Assembly (NCBI RefSeq): GCF_003938605.1
Contig: NZ_RHWX01000004.1
Coordinates: 62,001-126,000 of the forward strand
DNA length: 64,000 nt
From: Brevundimonas sp. 357
GTDB lineage: Bacteria > Pseudomonadota > Alphaproteobacteria > Caulobacterales > Caulobacteraceae
Direction: 5' to 3'
This document shows, in pieces, positions 56,458-64,000 of this stretch. Within the stretch, counting starts at the first letter, position 1, and each line of letters starts with the position of its first letter. The notes beneath the pieces were generated by a model. The model was given only the letters and a program-made list of their open reading frames with translations. It searched no databases and was not told where the DNA came from. The position numbers and the translations under genes were made by a program.

Positions 56458-57248
56458 TGCGTATCCTTCTGACCAACGACGACGGCATCGAGGCCGAGGG
56501 CCTGGCCTGCCTGGAGAAGATCGCCCGCGCCCTATCGGACGACGTCTGGGTCGTCGCGCCGCAGACCGAGCAGTCGGCCAAGGGGCGGGGCATCACCCTG
56601 ACCGAGCCGCTGCGCGTCAATCAACTGGGCGACAAGCGGTTCGCCGTGACCGGCACGCCGACCGACTGCGTCATTCTGGCCGTCAACGACATCATGCCTC
56701 AGAAGCCCGATCTGGTGCTGTCGGGCGTCAATCGCGGCCACAACGTCGGCGAGGACGTCAGCTATTCCGGCACGGTGGCGGGCGCCCTTCAGGGCATGGC
56801 CTTCGGCATCCGCTCCATCGCCCTGTCGCAGTCGCTGGAGCGTTTCCACGACGAGGCGATCGCCCACTGGGAAACGGCCGAAGCCTTTGGTCCCGGCATC
56901 GTCGCCCGTCTGCTGGAGCAGAAATGGGAGGAGGGCGTGGTCATGAACGTCAACTTCCCGCGCCTGCCGCCCGAACTGGTCAAGACGGTCGAGGTGACGC
57001 GCCAGGGCTTCCGCGACATCGGCGAGATGCACGCCATCCGCCGCACCGACCTGCGCGGCCGCGACTACTACTGGATGGCCTTCCGCGGCGCGCCGCAGGA
57101 GCACGCCGACGGCACCGACCTGCGCGCCATGGACGAGGGCCGCATCTCGGTCACGCCGCTGCATATCGACCTGACGCACATGCAGTCGGTCAATGATCTG
57201 AAGAAGGTGCTGGGCGGGGCGCCGCCCAAGGGGCCGCAGGAAAAATGA
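56457..57248 (+). CDS. surE: 5'-nucleotidase SurE
   Basis: A metal-dependent nucleotide monophosphatase of stationary-phase survival. The 263 residues start MRILLTNDDGIEAEGL with the metal-binding Asp pair, then VVAPQTEQSAKGRGITL, VTGTPTDCV, and LSGVNRGHNVGEDVSYSGTVAGALQGM, all family signatures. It is coupled to serS upstream (TGATG) and to pcm downstream (ATGA); the serS-surE-pcm order is widespread in alphaproteobacteria. Confidence 0.96.
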
Positions 57249-57889
57249 GCCTCAGGGACGACCGCGCGGGCCGATTGATCCTGTCGCTGCGGCGTCAGGG
57301 GGTGACGGACGCGCGGGTGTTGAAGGCGATGGAATCCATCGACCGAGCGGTCTTCGTCCATGAGAAATTCCTCGATCAGGCGTGGGAGGATCAGGCCCTG
57401 CCGATCGACTGCGCCCAGACGATCAGCCAGCCCTATATCGTCGGCCTGATGACCCAGGCGCTGCAGGTCGGCCCGCGCCACCGGGTGCTCGAGATCGGCA
57501 CCGGCAGCGGCTATCAGTGCGCGGTCCTCAGCCGGATGGCGCGTTTCGTCTATTCGGTCGAGCGCTACAAGAGTCTCTTAAATGAGGCTGAAAACCGATT
57601 GAAAATACTCGGCATCGATAATGTCTTCACTCGCCACGGCGACGGCGGGCAGGGCTGGATGGAGCAGGCGCCGTTCGACCGCATCATGGTCACAGCCGCT
57701 TCGCCGCACGAGCCGACGGAGCTGCTGAAACAGTTGAAGCCGGGCGGCGTTCTGGTCGCGCCGGTGGGACGCACCTCGGTGCAGATGCTGAACCGCTACA
57801 CGGGCCAGCCGGACGGCAGTTTCCAGCGCGAGAGCCTGTGTGAAGTCCGCTTCGTGCCGTTGGTCGAGGGTACGGCGAAAGAGGGTTGA
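57245..57889 (+). CDS. pcm: Protein-L-isoaspartate O-methyltransferase
   Basis: Repairs isoaspartyl damage in proteins using SAM. The 214-residue protein has the N-terminal AMESIDRAVFVHEKFLDQAWEDQALPI, QTISQPYIVGLMTQ, the SAM site VLEIGTGSGYQCAVL and the post-motif region VTAASPHEPTELLKQLKPGGVLVAPVG. About 70 nt at 57566-57635 are markedly AT-richer (29 G/C of 70 by hand count) than the rest of the gene, without a frame disruption. Coupled to surE by ATGA. Confidence 0.95.
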   Translation: MSLRDDRAGRLILSLRRQGVTDARVLKAMESIDRAVFVHEKFLDQAWEDQALPIDCAQTISQPYIVGLMTQALQVGPRHRVLEIGTGSGYQCAVLSRMARFVYSVERYKSLLNEAENRLKILGIDNVFTRHGDGGQGWMEQAPFDRIMVTAASPHEPTELLKQLKPGGVLVAPVGRTSVQMLNRYTGQPDGSFQRESLCEVRFVPLVEGTAKEG

Positions 57890-58015
57890 GGAGCGAAATC
57901 TCACCGCTCCATTAACCTTTCCGCCCCACTTTCGCGCGGGTTATTGGGTTGGATTTTGCGGCGGACCGGGGCAAACCGGGTTCGAATGCTGGACAAGGTT
58001 AATACGGAGAGACGC

Positions 58016-59110
58016 ATGAGCGGCTTCACAGGCTGGATCAGGGCGGCGGTTGTCGTCGGCGGGGCGCTGGCGGTTACAGCGTGTTCGACCTATCCGAGCG
58101 AGCCGCGTTATTCGACCCGGCCGACCACGCCGGGCGCCTATCCGCAACAGCCGGGGCAACCCCAGGGCCGGCAGCCCGGCGCCTATCCGAACAATCCCTA
58201 TTACCAGGGCCCGGCGACACAGCCGCAGCAACCTGCGCCTCCGCCGTACGAGGAAGGGCCGCGTGCTCCGGCCGGCAGCATCGAGGGCGGCGGTCTGCCC
58301 CCTCCGGGCGGCCCAGCCTATCCCTCGACCGGCGCCCCGGTCACGGTGACGCCGCCCCCCGCCGCAGGCAATCCCTCGATGCCTGGCGCGACCTATGTGA
58401 TCCAACCGGGCGACACCATCTCGGGCGTGGGGCGTCGTTTCCGTACGCCGGTGCAGATCCTGATCGACCTGAACGGCCTGGGGCCGCGCGGCGCGATCTC
58501 GGCTGGGCAACGCATCATCCTGCCGGACAGCGCGGTGGACGCCGGGACTGATCCTTACGCCATGGGGCCGTCGCCTGTCGGCGTGCGTACGCCGAACAGC
58601 GGCGTGGTTCCTCCGCCTCCGCCGCCGCCCAGCGGTAATGCGCCGTTGCCGCCGCCTCGCACGCCCGCTGCGGCGACGCCTGCTTCGCCGGTTCGCACGC
58701 CCTCGACGGCGGTCGGTCAACCGCTGGCCCTGCAATGGCCGGTGCGTGGTGACATCCTGCGTCGCTTCGGTCCGGTGGGGATGGGCGAGCGCAACAACGG
58801 CATCAACATCGGCGCTTCGGCCGGAACCGAGGTCAAGGCCTCGGCCGACGGCACGGTGGCCTATGTCGGCGATGACATCGTCGGGCAGGGGCTGACGGTT
58901 CTGGTCGTTCACCGCGACGGCTGGCGCACAGTCTACGGGCATCTGGGCTCGGCCACGGTGCGGGACGGGGCGCAGGTTCGGGCCGGTCAAGCCATCGGCA
59001 CGGTGGGTCTGACGGCGGGTGATGGGCGTCCGTCGATCCACTATGAAGTGCGTCAGATGCGCGGCGATGATCCGGTTGCTCTGGACCCGCTGACGGTGCT
59101 TCCGCGCTGA
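58016..59110 (+). CDS. nlpD: NlpD-like lipoprotein with LysM and degenerate LytM/M23 domain
   Basis: A 364-residue lipoprotein with signal and lipobox VTAC (Cys23), then a Pro/Gln-rich low-complexity region to about residue 120. A LysM domain (ATYVIQPGDTISGVGRRF), a second Pro-rich linker, and a C-terminal M23/LytM domain (about 255-360) follow. The usual zinc positions are altered: the HxxxD site reads NNGIN and the HxH site reads SIH. It therefore probably activates amidases rather than cutting peptidoglycan, as in E. coli NlpD. The position after surE-pcm matches the nlpD locus. ATG 58016 has GGAGA upstream. Confidence 0.88.
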   Translation: MSGFTGWIRAAVVVGGALAVTACSTYPSEPRYSTRPTTPGAYPQQPGQPQGRQPGAYPNNPYYQGPATQPQQPAPPPYEEGPRAPAGSIEGGGLPPPGGPAYPSTGAPVTVTPPPAAGNPSMPGATYVIQPGDTISGVGRRFRTPVQILIDLNGLGPRGAISAGQRIILPDSAVDAGTDPYAMGPSPVGVRTPNSGVVPPPPPPPSGNAPLPPPRTPAAATPASPVRTPSTAVGQPLALQWPVRGDILRRFGPVGMGERNNGINIGASAGTEVKASADGTVAYVGDDIVGQGLTVLVVHRDGWRTVYGHLGSATVRDGAQVRAGQAIGTVGLTAGDGRPSIHYEVRQMRGDDPVALDPLTVLPR

Positions 59111-59127
59111 TTGCGTGAAAAGGCGTG

Positions 59128-59152
59128 TCCGGGCGGCGACGCCCGGATGCTC
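59128..59152 (+). terminator. Hairpin terminator after nlpD-like gene
   Basis: A perfect 8-bp stem (59128-59135 with 59140-59147) is closed by a GCGA tetraloop, 17 nt beyond the stop. The following bases are only mildly T-rich, so termination may be partial. Confidence 0.55.
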
Positions 59153-59256
59153 TTGTCACTGCGTCGCGTTGCAAATCGGCCCGGCGCGCCCTAGGTTCCG
59201 CGCCTTGTTTTTGATGGGCCCCCGATGAAGGCGCGGCCCGCGTCGGGGAGTTTCCA

Positions 59257-59571
59257 ATGACTGCAACCCAAGACGGCGGCCTGATGGCCCTAGTCATCCA
59301 GATCGCGCCGATCGTCGCGATCTTCATTCTGTTCTACTTTCTGATGATCCGCCCGCAGCAAAAGCGGATGAAGGCGCATCAGGCCCTGATCGCAGGCGTC
59401 AAGCGCGGCGACGAAGTCGTCCTGTCGAACGGCATGGTCGGCAAGGTCACCCGCGTCGAGGACGCCGAGGCCATGGTCGAGATCTCGCAAGGCGTGAACG
59501 TCCGCGTGGTCAAGGCGATGATCGCCGAAGTCCGCAATCGCACCGCCATCGCAGCTAACGACAAGGGCTGA
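59257..59571 (+). CDS. yajC: Preprotein translocase accessory subunit YajC
   Basis: A 104-residue single-pass membrane protein that associates with SecDF. One helix at about 10-30 is followed by FYFLMIRPQQKRMKAHQALIAG, the conserved YajC segment, and a small cytosolic domain with KRGDEVVLSNGMVGKV. secD follows after 39 nt. The 146-nt gap upstream, after the nlpD hairpin, probably contains the promoter of the yajC-secD-secF operon. Confidence 0.96.
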   Translation: MTATQDGGLMALVIQIAPIVAIFILFYFLMIRPQQKRMKAHQALIAGVKRGDEVVLSNGMVGKVTRVEDAEAMVEISQGVNVRVVKAMIAEVRNRTAIAANDKG

Positions 59572-59610
59572 TAGCCCGGTCCCTGACCTTCGCCCGAAGA
59601 GAGCCCTGAC

Positions 59611-61209
59611 ATGATTCAGCTTGCGCGCTGGAAAGTCGTCCTGGTCGTGTTGTCGCTCGTCATCGGGCTGCTGCTGGCCTTCCCGAGCATGCTCAGCCAG
59701 GAGCAGCGCGATGCGCTGCCCGGTTGGCTGCCCAAGAACGGCCTGAACCTGGGCCTCGATCTGCAGGGCGGTTCATACCTGCTGCTAGAAGTTGACGTGC
59801 CGGAGATGCGTGAAAAGCGCCTCACCAACCTGATGGAGGACGTTCGCGTCACGCTCAGGGAAGAGCAGATCAACATCGCGAGCATGCAGCGTGAAGCTGG
59901 CGGCGTCGTCGTGACCGTGGCCGAGGGCGCGTCATACGACGCCGCCTTTAACGCCCTGCGCACCATGGCTCAGCAGGGCGCAGGCGCGACCGGCCAGCCG
60001 GATCGCGTGGCGACCAAGCTGGGCGGCGGCCGTATCCGCTATGCCTTCACCGATGTGGCTCTGAACAGCATGGGAGCCACGGCAGTCGATCAGTCGATCG
60101 AGGTCGTGCGTCGTCGCCTGGACAGCTCGGGCACCAAGGAAATCTCGATCACGCGTCAGGGGGCCGACCGCATTGTGGTTCAGGCCCCGGGCCAGAGCGA
60201 TCCTGCCGAGTTGGAGCGCCTGGTGGGCCGCACGGCTCAACTGACCTTCCAGATGGTGGATACCTCGCCGACGGGGCTAAACGACGCCCTGGCCGGCCGG
60301 GTGCCGCCGGACGCCCAACTGCTGACCGATGACCTTGGCACGCCTTACCTGGTCAAGAAACGCATTCTGGTCTCGGGAGAGAACCTGACCCGCGCCGGCG
60401 TCGGAACGGACCAGAACCAGCGTCCCGCCATCGACTTCCAGTTCGACGGTCAAGGCGCCCGCCGCTTCGCTGAAGCCACCGCCCAGAACCTGGGCAAGCC
60501 GTTCGCCATCATCCTGGACGGCAAGGTGATCTCAGCACCAACCATCCAGTCGGCCATCACCGGCGGCAGCGGGCAGATCACCGGCAGCTTCACCATCGCT
60601 TCGGCTTCGGAGCTTGTGAATCTTCTGAACGGCGGCGCCCTGCCGGCCCCGCTGAACGTTGAAGAACGCCGCGTCGTCACCGCCGAACTGGGCGCTGACG
60701 CCGTGTCTGCGGGCATGGTTTCGACCGTCATCGGCTTTATCCTGATCTGCGCCTTCATGATCGGTGCCTATGGCTTCCTGTTCGGCGGCGTTTCGGTGCT
60801 GGGTCTGATGCTGAACGGCATCCTGATCATCGCCGCCATGTCGCTGTTCGGCGCGACCCTGACCCTGCCCGGCATCGCCGGTCTGGTGCTGACCTTCGCC
60901 GTGGCCGTGGACGCCAACGTGCTGATCTATGAGCGGATGCGCGACGAAGCGCGGGCCGGCCGTTCGGTCATCGCCTCGATGGACGCCGGCTTCAACAAGG
61001 CCATGGGCACCATCATTGACGCCAACCTGACCACCTTGGTCGCGGCGCTGATCATGTTCATGTTCGGCGCGGGCCCCGTGCGCGGCTTCGCCTGGACGCT
61101 GACCATTGGCGTCTTCACCTCAATGTTCTCCTCGGTGATGGTCGCCCAGGTGCTGCTCGGGTATTGGCTCAAGGCCGCCAAGCCCAAGAAACTGCCGATT
61201 GCGGAGTGA
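59611..61209 (+). CDS. secD: Protein translocase subunit SecD
   Basis: A membrane component that uses the proton gradient to help late steps of secretion. The 532 residues have one N-terminal helix, the LNLGLDLQGGSYLLLEVD motif, a large periplasmic region, and five C-terminal helices with LPGIAGLVLTFAVAVDANVLIYERMRDE, the conserved SecD signature. Its stop overlaps the secF start (TGATG). Confidence 0.97.
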   Translation: MIQLARWKVVLVVLSLVIGLLLAFPSMLSQEQRDALPGWLPKNGLNLGLDLQGGSYLLLEVDVPEMREKRLTNLMEDVRVTLREEQINIASMQREAGGVVVTVAEGASYDAAFNALRTMAQQGAGATGQPDRVATKLGGGRIRYAFTDVALNSMGATAVDQSIEVVRRRLDSSGTKEISITRQGADRIVVQAPGQSDPAELERLVGRTAQLTFQMVDTSPTGLNDALAGRVPPDAQLLTDDLGTPYLVKKRILVSGENLTRAGVGTDQNQRPAIDFQFDGQGARRFAEATAQNLGKPFAIILDGKVISAPTIQSAITGGSGQITGSFTIASASELVNLLNGGALPAPLNVEERRVVTAELGADAVSAGMVSTVIGFILICAFMIGAYGFLFGGVSVLGLMLNGILIIAAMSLFGATLTLPGIAGLVLTFAVAVDANVLIYERMRDEARAGRSVIASMDAGFNKAMGTIIDANLTTLVAALIMFMFGAGPVRGFAWTLTIGVFTSMFSSVMVAQVLLGYWLKAAKPKKLPIAE

Positions 61210-62180
61210 TGGCGATGCGTGGATGGCCCCTCATCAAACTGCTGCCGCAGAAGACGAACTTCCGGTTCGTCAAATATGCGCCCGCCGCCGGCGTGATCTC
61301 GCTGATCCTGTGCGTGGCGGCGATCGTCGGCTGCTTCTATCCAGGTCTGAACCTGGGCATCGACTTCCGCGGCGGCGCCTCGATGGAAGTGTCGAAGCCC
61401 GCCGGTCAGGTTCTGGAACTGGATCAGGTGCGCGGCGCCGTCAGCGATCTGGGGCTGGGCGACGTTCAGGTGCAAGGCATCGACAGCGCCTCCAGCGCCA
61501 TCGTCCGTTTCCAGATTCCTGAAGGCGAAGGTCAGAGCGTTGTCGTCGCGCGGGTCGAGAAGGCGATCGACGACGCCGTGGGCGAGGTGAAATACTCGGG
61601 CGTCAGCGTCGTCGGCTCCAAGGTATCGGGTGAGCTGTTTACCAGCGGCCTGTTGGCGCTGGGCGCGGCCATTGTGCTGATGTTCATCTACATCTGGTTC
61701 CGGTTCGAGCCGCAGTTCGGCTTCGGCGCCCTGGCCGGACTGGTGCACGACATGGTGTTGACGTTCGGACTGATCGTGCTGTTCCGTTTCGAGTTCAGCC
61801 TGAACACCGTCGCGGCTGTCCTGACCGTTATCGGTTATTCGATGAATGATACCGTCGTCGTGTTCGACCGTCTTCGCGAGAACCTGCGCAAGTATAAGAC
61901 CATGCCGCTGCGCGAGGTCATCGACCTGTCCCTGAACGAGACACTGTCGCGAACCATCATCACTGGCGTCACGGCCGTCGGCGTTCTGGCGGTGCTGGCC
62001 CTGTTCGGCGGCGAGGCCCTGTTCGGCTTCTCCATCGTGCTGATGGTCGGCATCATCATCGGCACCTATTCGTCGATCTATGTCGGCGCGCCGATCATCC
62101 TGATGTGGGGCGTGAAGCGCGGTGGTTCGGCCGACGAGGACGCTAAGCCGATCAAGTTCGGCATGGCCAGCCGCCCCTAA
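61209..62180 (+). CDS. secF: Protein translocase subunit SecF
   Basis: The partner of SecD. The ATG at 61209, in one-base overlap with secD, gives 323 residues with six helices. Conserved segments are LGIDFRGGASMEVS in the periplasmic part, GALAGLVHDMVLTFG and VIGYSMNDTVVVFDRLREN. An in-frame earlier start at 61164 lies inside secD and is rejected; ATG 61215 two codons later is also possible. A strong intrinsic terminator follows. Confidence 0.97.
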   Translation: MAMRGWPLIKLLPQKTNFRFVKYAPAAGVISLILCVAAIVGCFYPGLNLGIDFRGGASMEVSKPAGQVLELDQVRGAVSDLGLGDVQVQGIDSASSAIVRFQIPEGEGQSVVVARVEKAIDDAVGEVKYSGVSVVGSKVSGELFTSGLLALGAAIVLMFIYIWFRFEPQFGFGALAGLVHDMVLTFGLIVLFRFEFSLNTVAAVLTVIGYSMNDTVVVFDRLRENLRKYKTMPLREVIDLSLNETLSRTIITGVTAVGVLAVLALFGGEALFGFSIVLMVGIIIGTYSSIYVGAPIILMWGVKRGGSADEDAKPIKFGMASRP

Positions 62181-62205
62181 AAACAGGCGCGCTCGTGCTC
62201 CGTTC

Positions 62206-62240
62206 AAACCCGCTCTTCCAGTCAGGAGGGGCGGGTTTTT
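62206..62240 (+). terminator. Intrinsic terminator of the secDF operon
   Basis: A stem of about 14 bp with two G-U pairs (62206-62219 with 62225-62238), loop AGTCA, and T5 at 62236-62240 lies 25 nt after secF. Confidence 0.88.
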
Positions 62241-62309
62241 ACGTTCAGGAAGGGCCGATCCGCTCATCTGGACTTGAGCCGCGAACCGCAATGGTCGATG
62301 GCCCTGCAC

Positions 62310-62942
62310 ATGAACAGTTCCGTTGATCTCGATGCTCAGGTCCGTGCGGCCGATCCCGACCGCTGGCTGTCCAGCCGGTTCGTCGCTGATGAGCAGATGC
62401 GCGCTGACCTGATCGCCCTGTACGCTTTCGAGGCCGAGCTGCTGGCCATACCCACGCGGGTCACTCAACCTCTGCTGGCCGAGATGCGCTATACGTGGTG
62501 GGCCGAGCAGATGGACGGTGCGTTCAGCGATGCGCCGCGTGTCGGCCACCCGATCCTGGAGGCTCTGACCGCCGCGGTGACGCGGCACGGCCTGTCACGC
62601 GAACCCTTTGACGCTCTGATCCAGGCGCATATCGGCCGAGTGCATGGCGAAGCGCATGATCTGGACGCCTTCTATACTGGGCCGATGCAGGTCGCGGCGC
62701 GCATTCTGGCGGGCGAGGGGCATGAGGCGGAGGTCGCCGAGGCGGGCCGTATGCGTGGCCTGGCTCAGACGGGGCGGAATGATGAGGCCAGAAATATGCG
62801 CCGGGCGGCGAACACAGCCTTGAAGGGCCTGCCGACGGCCGCCTTTCCAGCCGTGGCGCACGCGACGTTAACGCGGGCGGATGAAGCGGAGCCGTTCAAG
62901 CGGCTGCGGCTGTTCTGGGCCGTGCTGAGCGGGCGCGTCTAG
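62310..62942 (+). CDS. Squalene/phytoene-synthase-family protein (NDUFAF6-like)
   Basis: A 210-residue all-helical protein of the trans-isoprenyl diphosphate synthase, head-to-head fold. Family features are DPDRWLSSRFVADEQMRADLIALYAFEAEL and EMRYTWWAEQMDGAF. The metal-binding Asp-rich motifs of true phytoene or squalene synthases are not present, and the protein is short. It therefore resembles the NDUFAF6 group involved in complex I assembly more than a carotenoid enzyme. No crt or hpn genes are near. The start is uncertain among TTG 62274, ATG 62298 and ATG 62310; the last fits the family N-terminus best. Confidence 0.75.
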   Translation: MNSSVDLDAQVRAADPDRWLSSRFVADEQMRADLIALYAFEAELLAIPTRVTQPLLAEMRYTWWAEQMDGAFSDAPRVGHPILEALTAAVTRHGLSREPFDALIQAHIGRVHGEAHDLDAFYTGPMQVAARILAGEGHEAEVAEAGRMRGLAQTGRNDEARNMRRAANTALKGLPTAAFPAVAHATLTRADEAEPFKRLRLFWAVLSGRV

Positions 62943-63814
62943 ACTGAGTTCAACGGCAGCTTGATGAAGCGCTTGCCTGATGCTTCGCTTGGGGGCAGGG
63001 CGCCGGCGCGGATGTTTACCTGAAGCGCGGGCAAGATCAGCTGCGGCGCCTTCAATGTGGCGTCTCGCGCCTCGCGTAGGGCGACAAAGGCGGATTCTGA
63101 GCAACCGCCGCCGATGTGGATGTTGTCGTTCTTCTGTGCGGCGACCGTTGTTTCCCAGTGAAATTCGGTGCGACCTTCGGGCAGGTAGTCGTGGCCGACG
63201 AAGACGCGTGTGTCGTCTGGCAGGCCGAGGATGCGCTGGATCGAACGATACAAGGCGCAGGCGTCGCCGCCTGGGAAATCACAGCGCGCTGTGCCGAAGT
63301 CCGGCATGAACAGAGTGTCGCCGACGAAGACCGCATCACCGATTCGATAGCTGACGCAGGCGGGCGTATGACCGGGCGTGTGCAGCACTTCGACCGGGAT
63401 CGAGCCGAGCATGAAGCGCGCGCCGTCGGCGTATGTCTCGTCGAAGACTGCGCCGTCGGACGTTACGTCCACGGCGTCGAACAGGGCGCCGAAGGTTTTT
63501 TGTACGCGTGCGATCCTATCGCCGATGCCGATGGGGGCGCCGGTGCGGGTGCGGATATTATCGGCGCCTGTCAGATGGTCGGCGTGTGCGTGGGTTTCGA
63601 GGATGCGCTCAAGCCTCAAGCCGCGCACGGCGAGGACGTCGAGTACTCGCTCCACCGAAGCGGTCGATGTGCGCGCCGTAGCCGGATCATAGTCCAGCAC
63701 GGGATCGATGATGATCGCCGCATTGGTCGCCGGATCCGAGACCACATAGGTCACGGTGTGGGTGGCCGGATCGAAGAAGCCGAGAACGTCAGGGCGGGCG
63801 GGAAGGCGGGTCAT
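62939..63814 (-). CDS. blh: Blh/ETHE1-like MBL-fold persulfide dioxygenase
   Basis: A 291-residue metallo-beta-lactamase-fold protein of the persulfide dioxygenase/beta-lactamase-hydrolase-like group. The iron/zinc motif THAHADHLTG (His75, His77, Asp79, His80) is followed by HTPGHTPACVSYRIG, GDTLFMPDFGTARCDFPGG, and VGHDYLP. These enzymes oxidise glutathione persulfide in sulfide detoxification. Its promoter is shared with a divergent ArsR-type regulator, the bigR-blh arrangement known in other alphaproteobacteria. The 3' end overlaps the squalene-synthase-like gene by 4 nt. Confidence 0.9.
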   Translation of the reverse strand: MTRLPARPDVLGFFDPATHTVTYVVSDPATNAAIIIDPVLDYDPATARTSTASVERVLDVLAVRGLRLERILETHAHADHLTGADNIRTRTGAPIGIGDRIARVQKTFGALFDAVDVTSDGAVFDETYADGARFMLGSIPVEVLHTPGHTPACVSYRIGDAVFVGDTLFMPDFGTARCDFPGGDACALYRSIQRILGLPDDTRVFVGHDYLPEGRTEFHWETTVAAQKNDNIHIGGGCSESAFVALREARDATLKAPQLILPALQVNIRAGALPPSEASGKRFIKLPLNSV

Positions 63815-63833
63815 GGAGGTCTCCGTTCCTTTC

Positions 63834-63859
63834 CTAAATATTAGTTATTGCTAATTTAG
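63834..63859. promoter_or_regulatory. Palindromic operator between blh and the ArsR-type gene
   Basis: An AT-rich inverted repeat, CTAAATATTAG and CTAATTTAG separated by TTATTG, lies 19 nt from the blh start and 13 nt from the regulator start. It stands out in a GC-rich window. Position and symmetry fit the binding site of the adjacent ArsR/BigR-type repressor controlling both genes. Confidence 0.75.
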
Positions 63860-63872
63860 CAAGATTGAATAT

Positions 63873-64000
63873 ATGAGCATCATGATCGATCTCGAAGCCA
63901 TGGGGCTGGAACGTTTCCAGGCCAGCGCCGGCGACGCCGCGGGCTTGCTGAAGGCGTTGTCCAACGAAAACCGCCTGATGATCCTGTGTCAGATCGGCGA
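63873..64000 (+). CDS. ArsR-family regulator, BigR/SqrR-like (truncated by window end)
   Basis: The first 42 codons of a plus-strand gene starting at ATG 63873. The visible sequence has LLKALSNENRLMILCQIG, the start of the winged-helix domain typical of ArsR proteins, including the Cys in ILC found in persulfide-sensing BigR/SqrR types. The rest, including the second sensor Cys, is beyond the window. Divergence from blh supports the sulfur-stress reading. Confidence 0.85.
   Translation, partial: MSIMIDLEAMGLERFQASAGDAAGLLKALSNENRLMILCQIG

Noticed and set aside
57890-57910. Hairpin after pcm (GGAGCG...CGCTCC)
   Set aside because: A six-base stem with a nine-base loop and no T-run is too weak to call a terminator.

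Overview
The window is a GC-rich, gene-dense chromosomal segment from an alphaproteobacterium. The gene content and order (trpD-trpG-trpE-PpiD-like-tpiA-secG-pyrG, the J-domain/BolA/CobS neighbourhood, NlpD-like after surE-pcm, yajC-secD-secF) and the protein character point to Caulobacterales, most likely Brevundimonas. That assignment is inference from recognised families, not from a search. No prophage, insertion sequence, CRISPR array or plasmid feature is visible. The segment is mostly core genome, with a large cobalamin cluster as its most distinctive block.

Layout. 1-5046 (minus strand) holds the tryptophan block trpE-trpG-trpD, with a PpiD-like periplasmic isomerase just upstream of trpE and translationally coupled to it. 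A small membrane-protein gene sits antisense between trpE and trpG. 5178-8198 (plus) holds tpiA, secG and pyrG, followed by a 42-residue membrane ORF and a tRNA-Ser(UGA). 8576-13802 holds a DMT transporter, an RlpA-SPOR lipoprotein, and the coupled tmk-holB-tatD-MBL run. 13850-15237 is a dicarboxylate-type symporter preceded by an overlapping 39-codon ORF.

15306-27486 is the cobalamin region. A divergent cobU and a cobalamin riboswitch are followed by btuB, cobC, btuF, btuC, btuD, cbiB, cobQ, cobT, cobS(cobV), a Cys-based phosphatase, cobO and a DUF1636 gene. Nearly every junction overlaps by 1-13 nt (mostly ATGA or GTGA), so this looks like one long transcript. It encodes corrinoid uptake, adenosylation, amidation, side-chain attachment and lower-ligand assembly, but no corrin-ring synthesis genes are present in the window. 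The operon has no recognisable CobC/CobZ-type alpha-ribazole phosphatase, yet carries a tyrosine-phosphatase-fold gene directly behind cobS. That is the most interesting functional hypothesis here.

27490-32090 holds two small membrane proteins, heme A synthase, a CobS-type cobaltochelatase ATPase without CobT or CobN beside it, Ohr, a J-domain protein and BolA. 32197-39749 holds a membrane hybrid histidine kinase, an ATP-dependent DNA ligase of the cisplatin-response type, MscS, a threonine aldolase and an Atm1-type ABC exporter. 39756-47590 holds an unknown protein coupled to a response regulator, accA, a XerD-type recombinase, aroK-aroB-GNAT, an MliC-like lipoprotein, tadA and an rluB-type pseudouridine synthase with a long basic tail. 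47613-54764 holds a GFA protein, a CPBP protease, rsmD, YjhX, a low-molecular-weight PTP, mutL, a YceI lipoprotein and a cytochrome b561-YceI fusion. 54783-54876 is an inverted pair of REP-like palindromes. 54982-62180 holds serS-surE-pcm-nlpD-like and yajC-secD-secF. The right end has a squalene/phytoene-synthase-like protein and a divergent blh/arsR pair with a palindromic operator; the regulator runs off the window.
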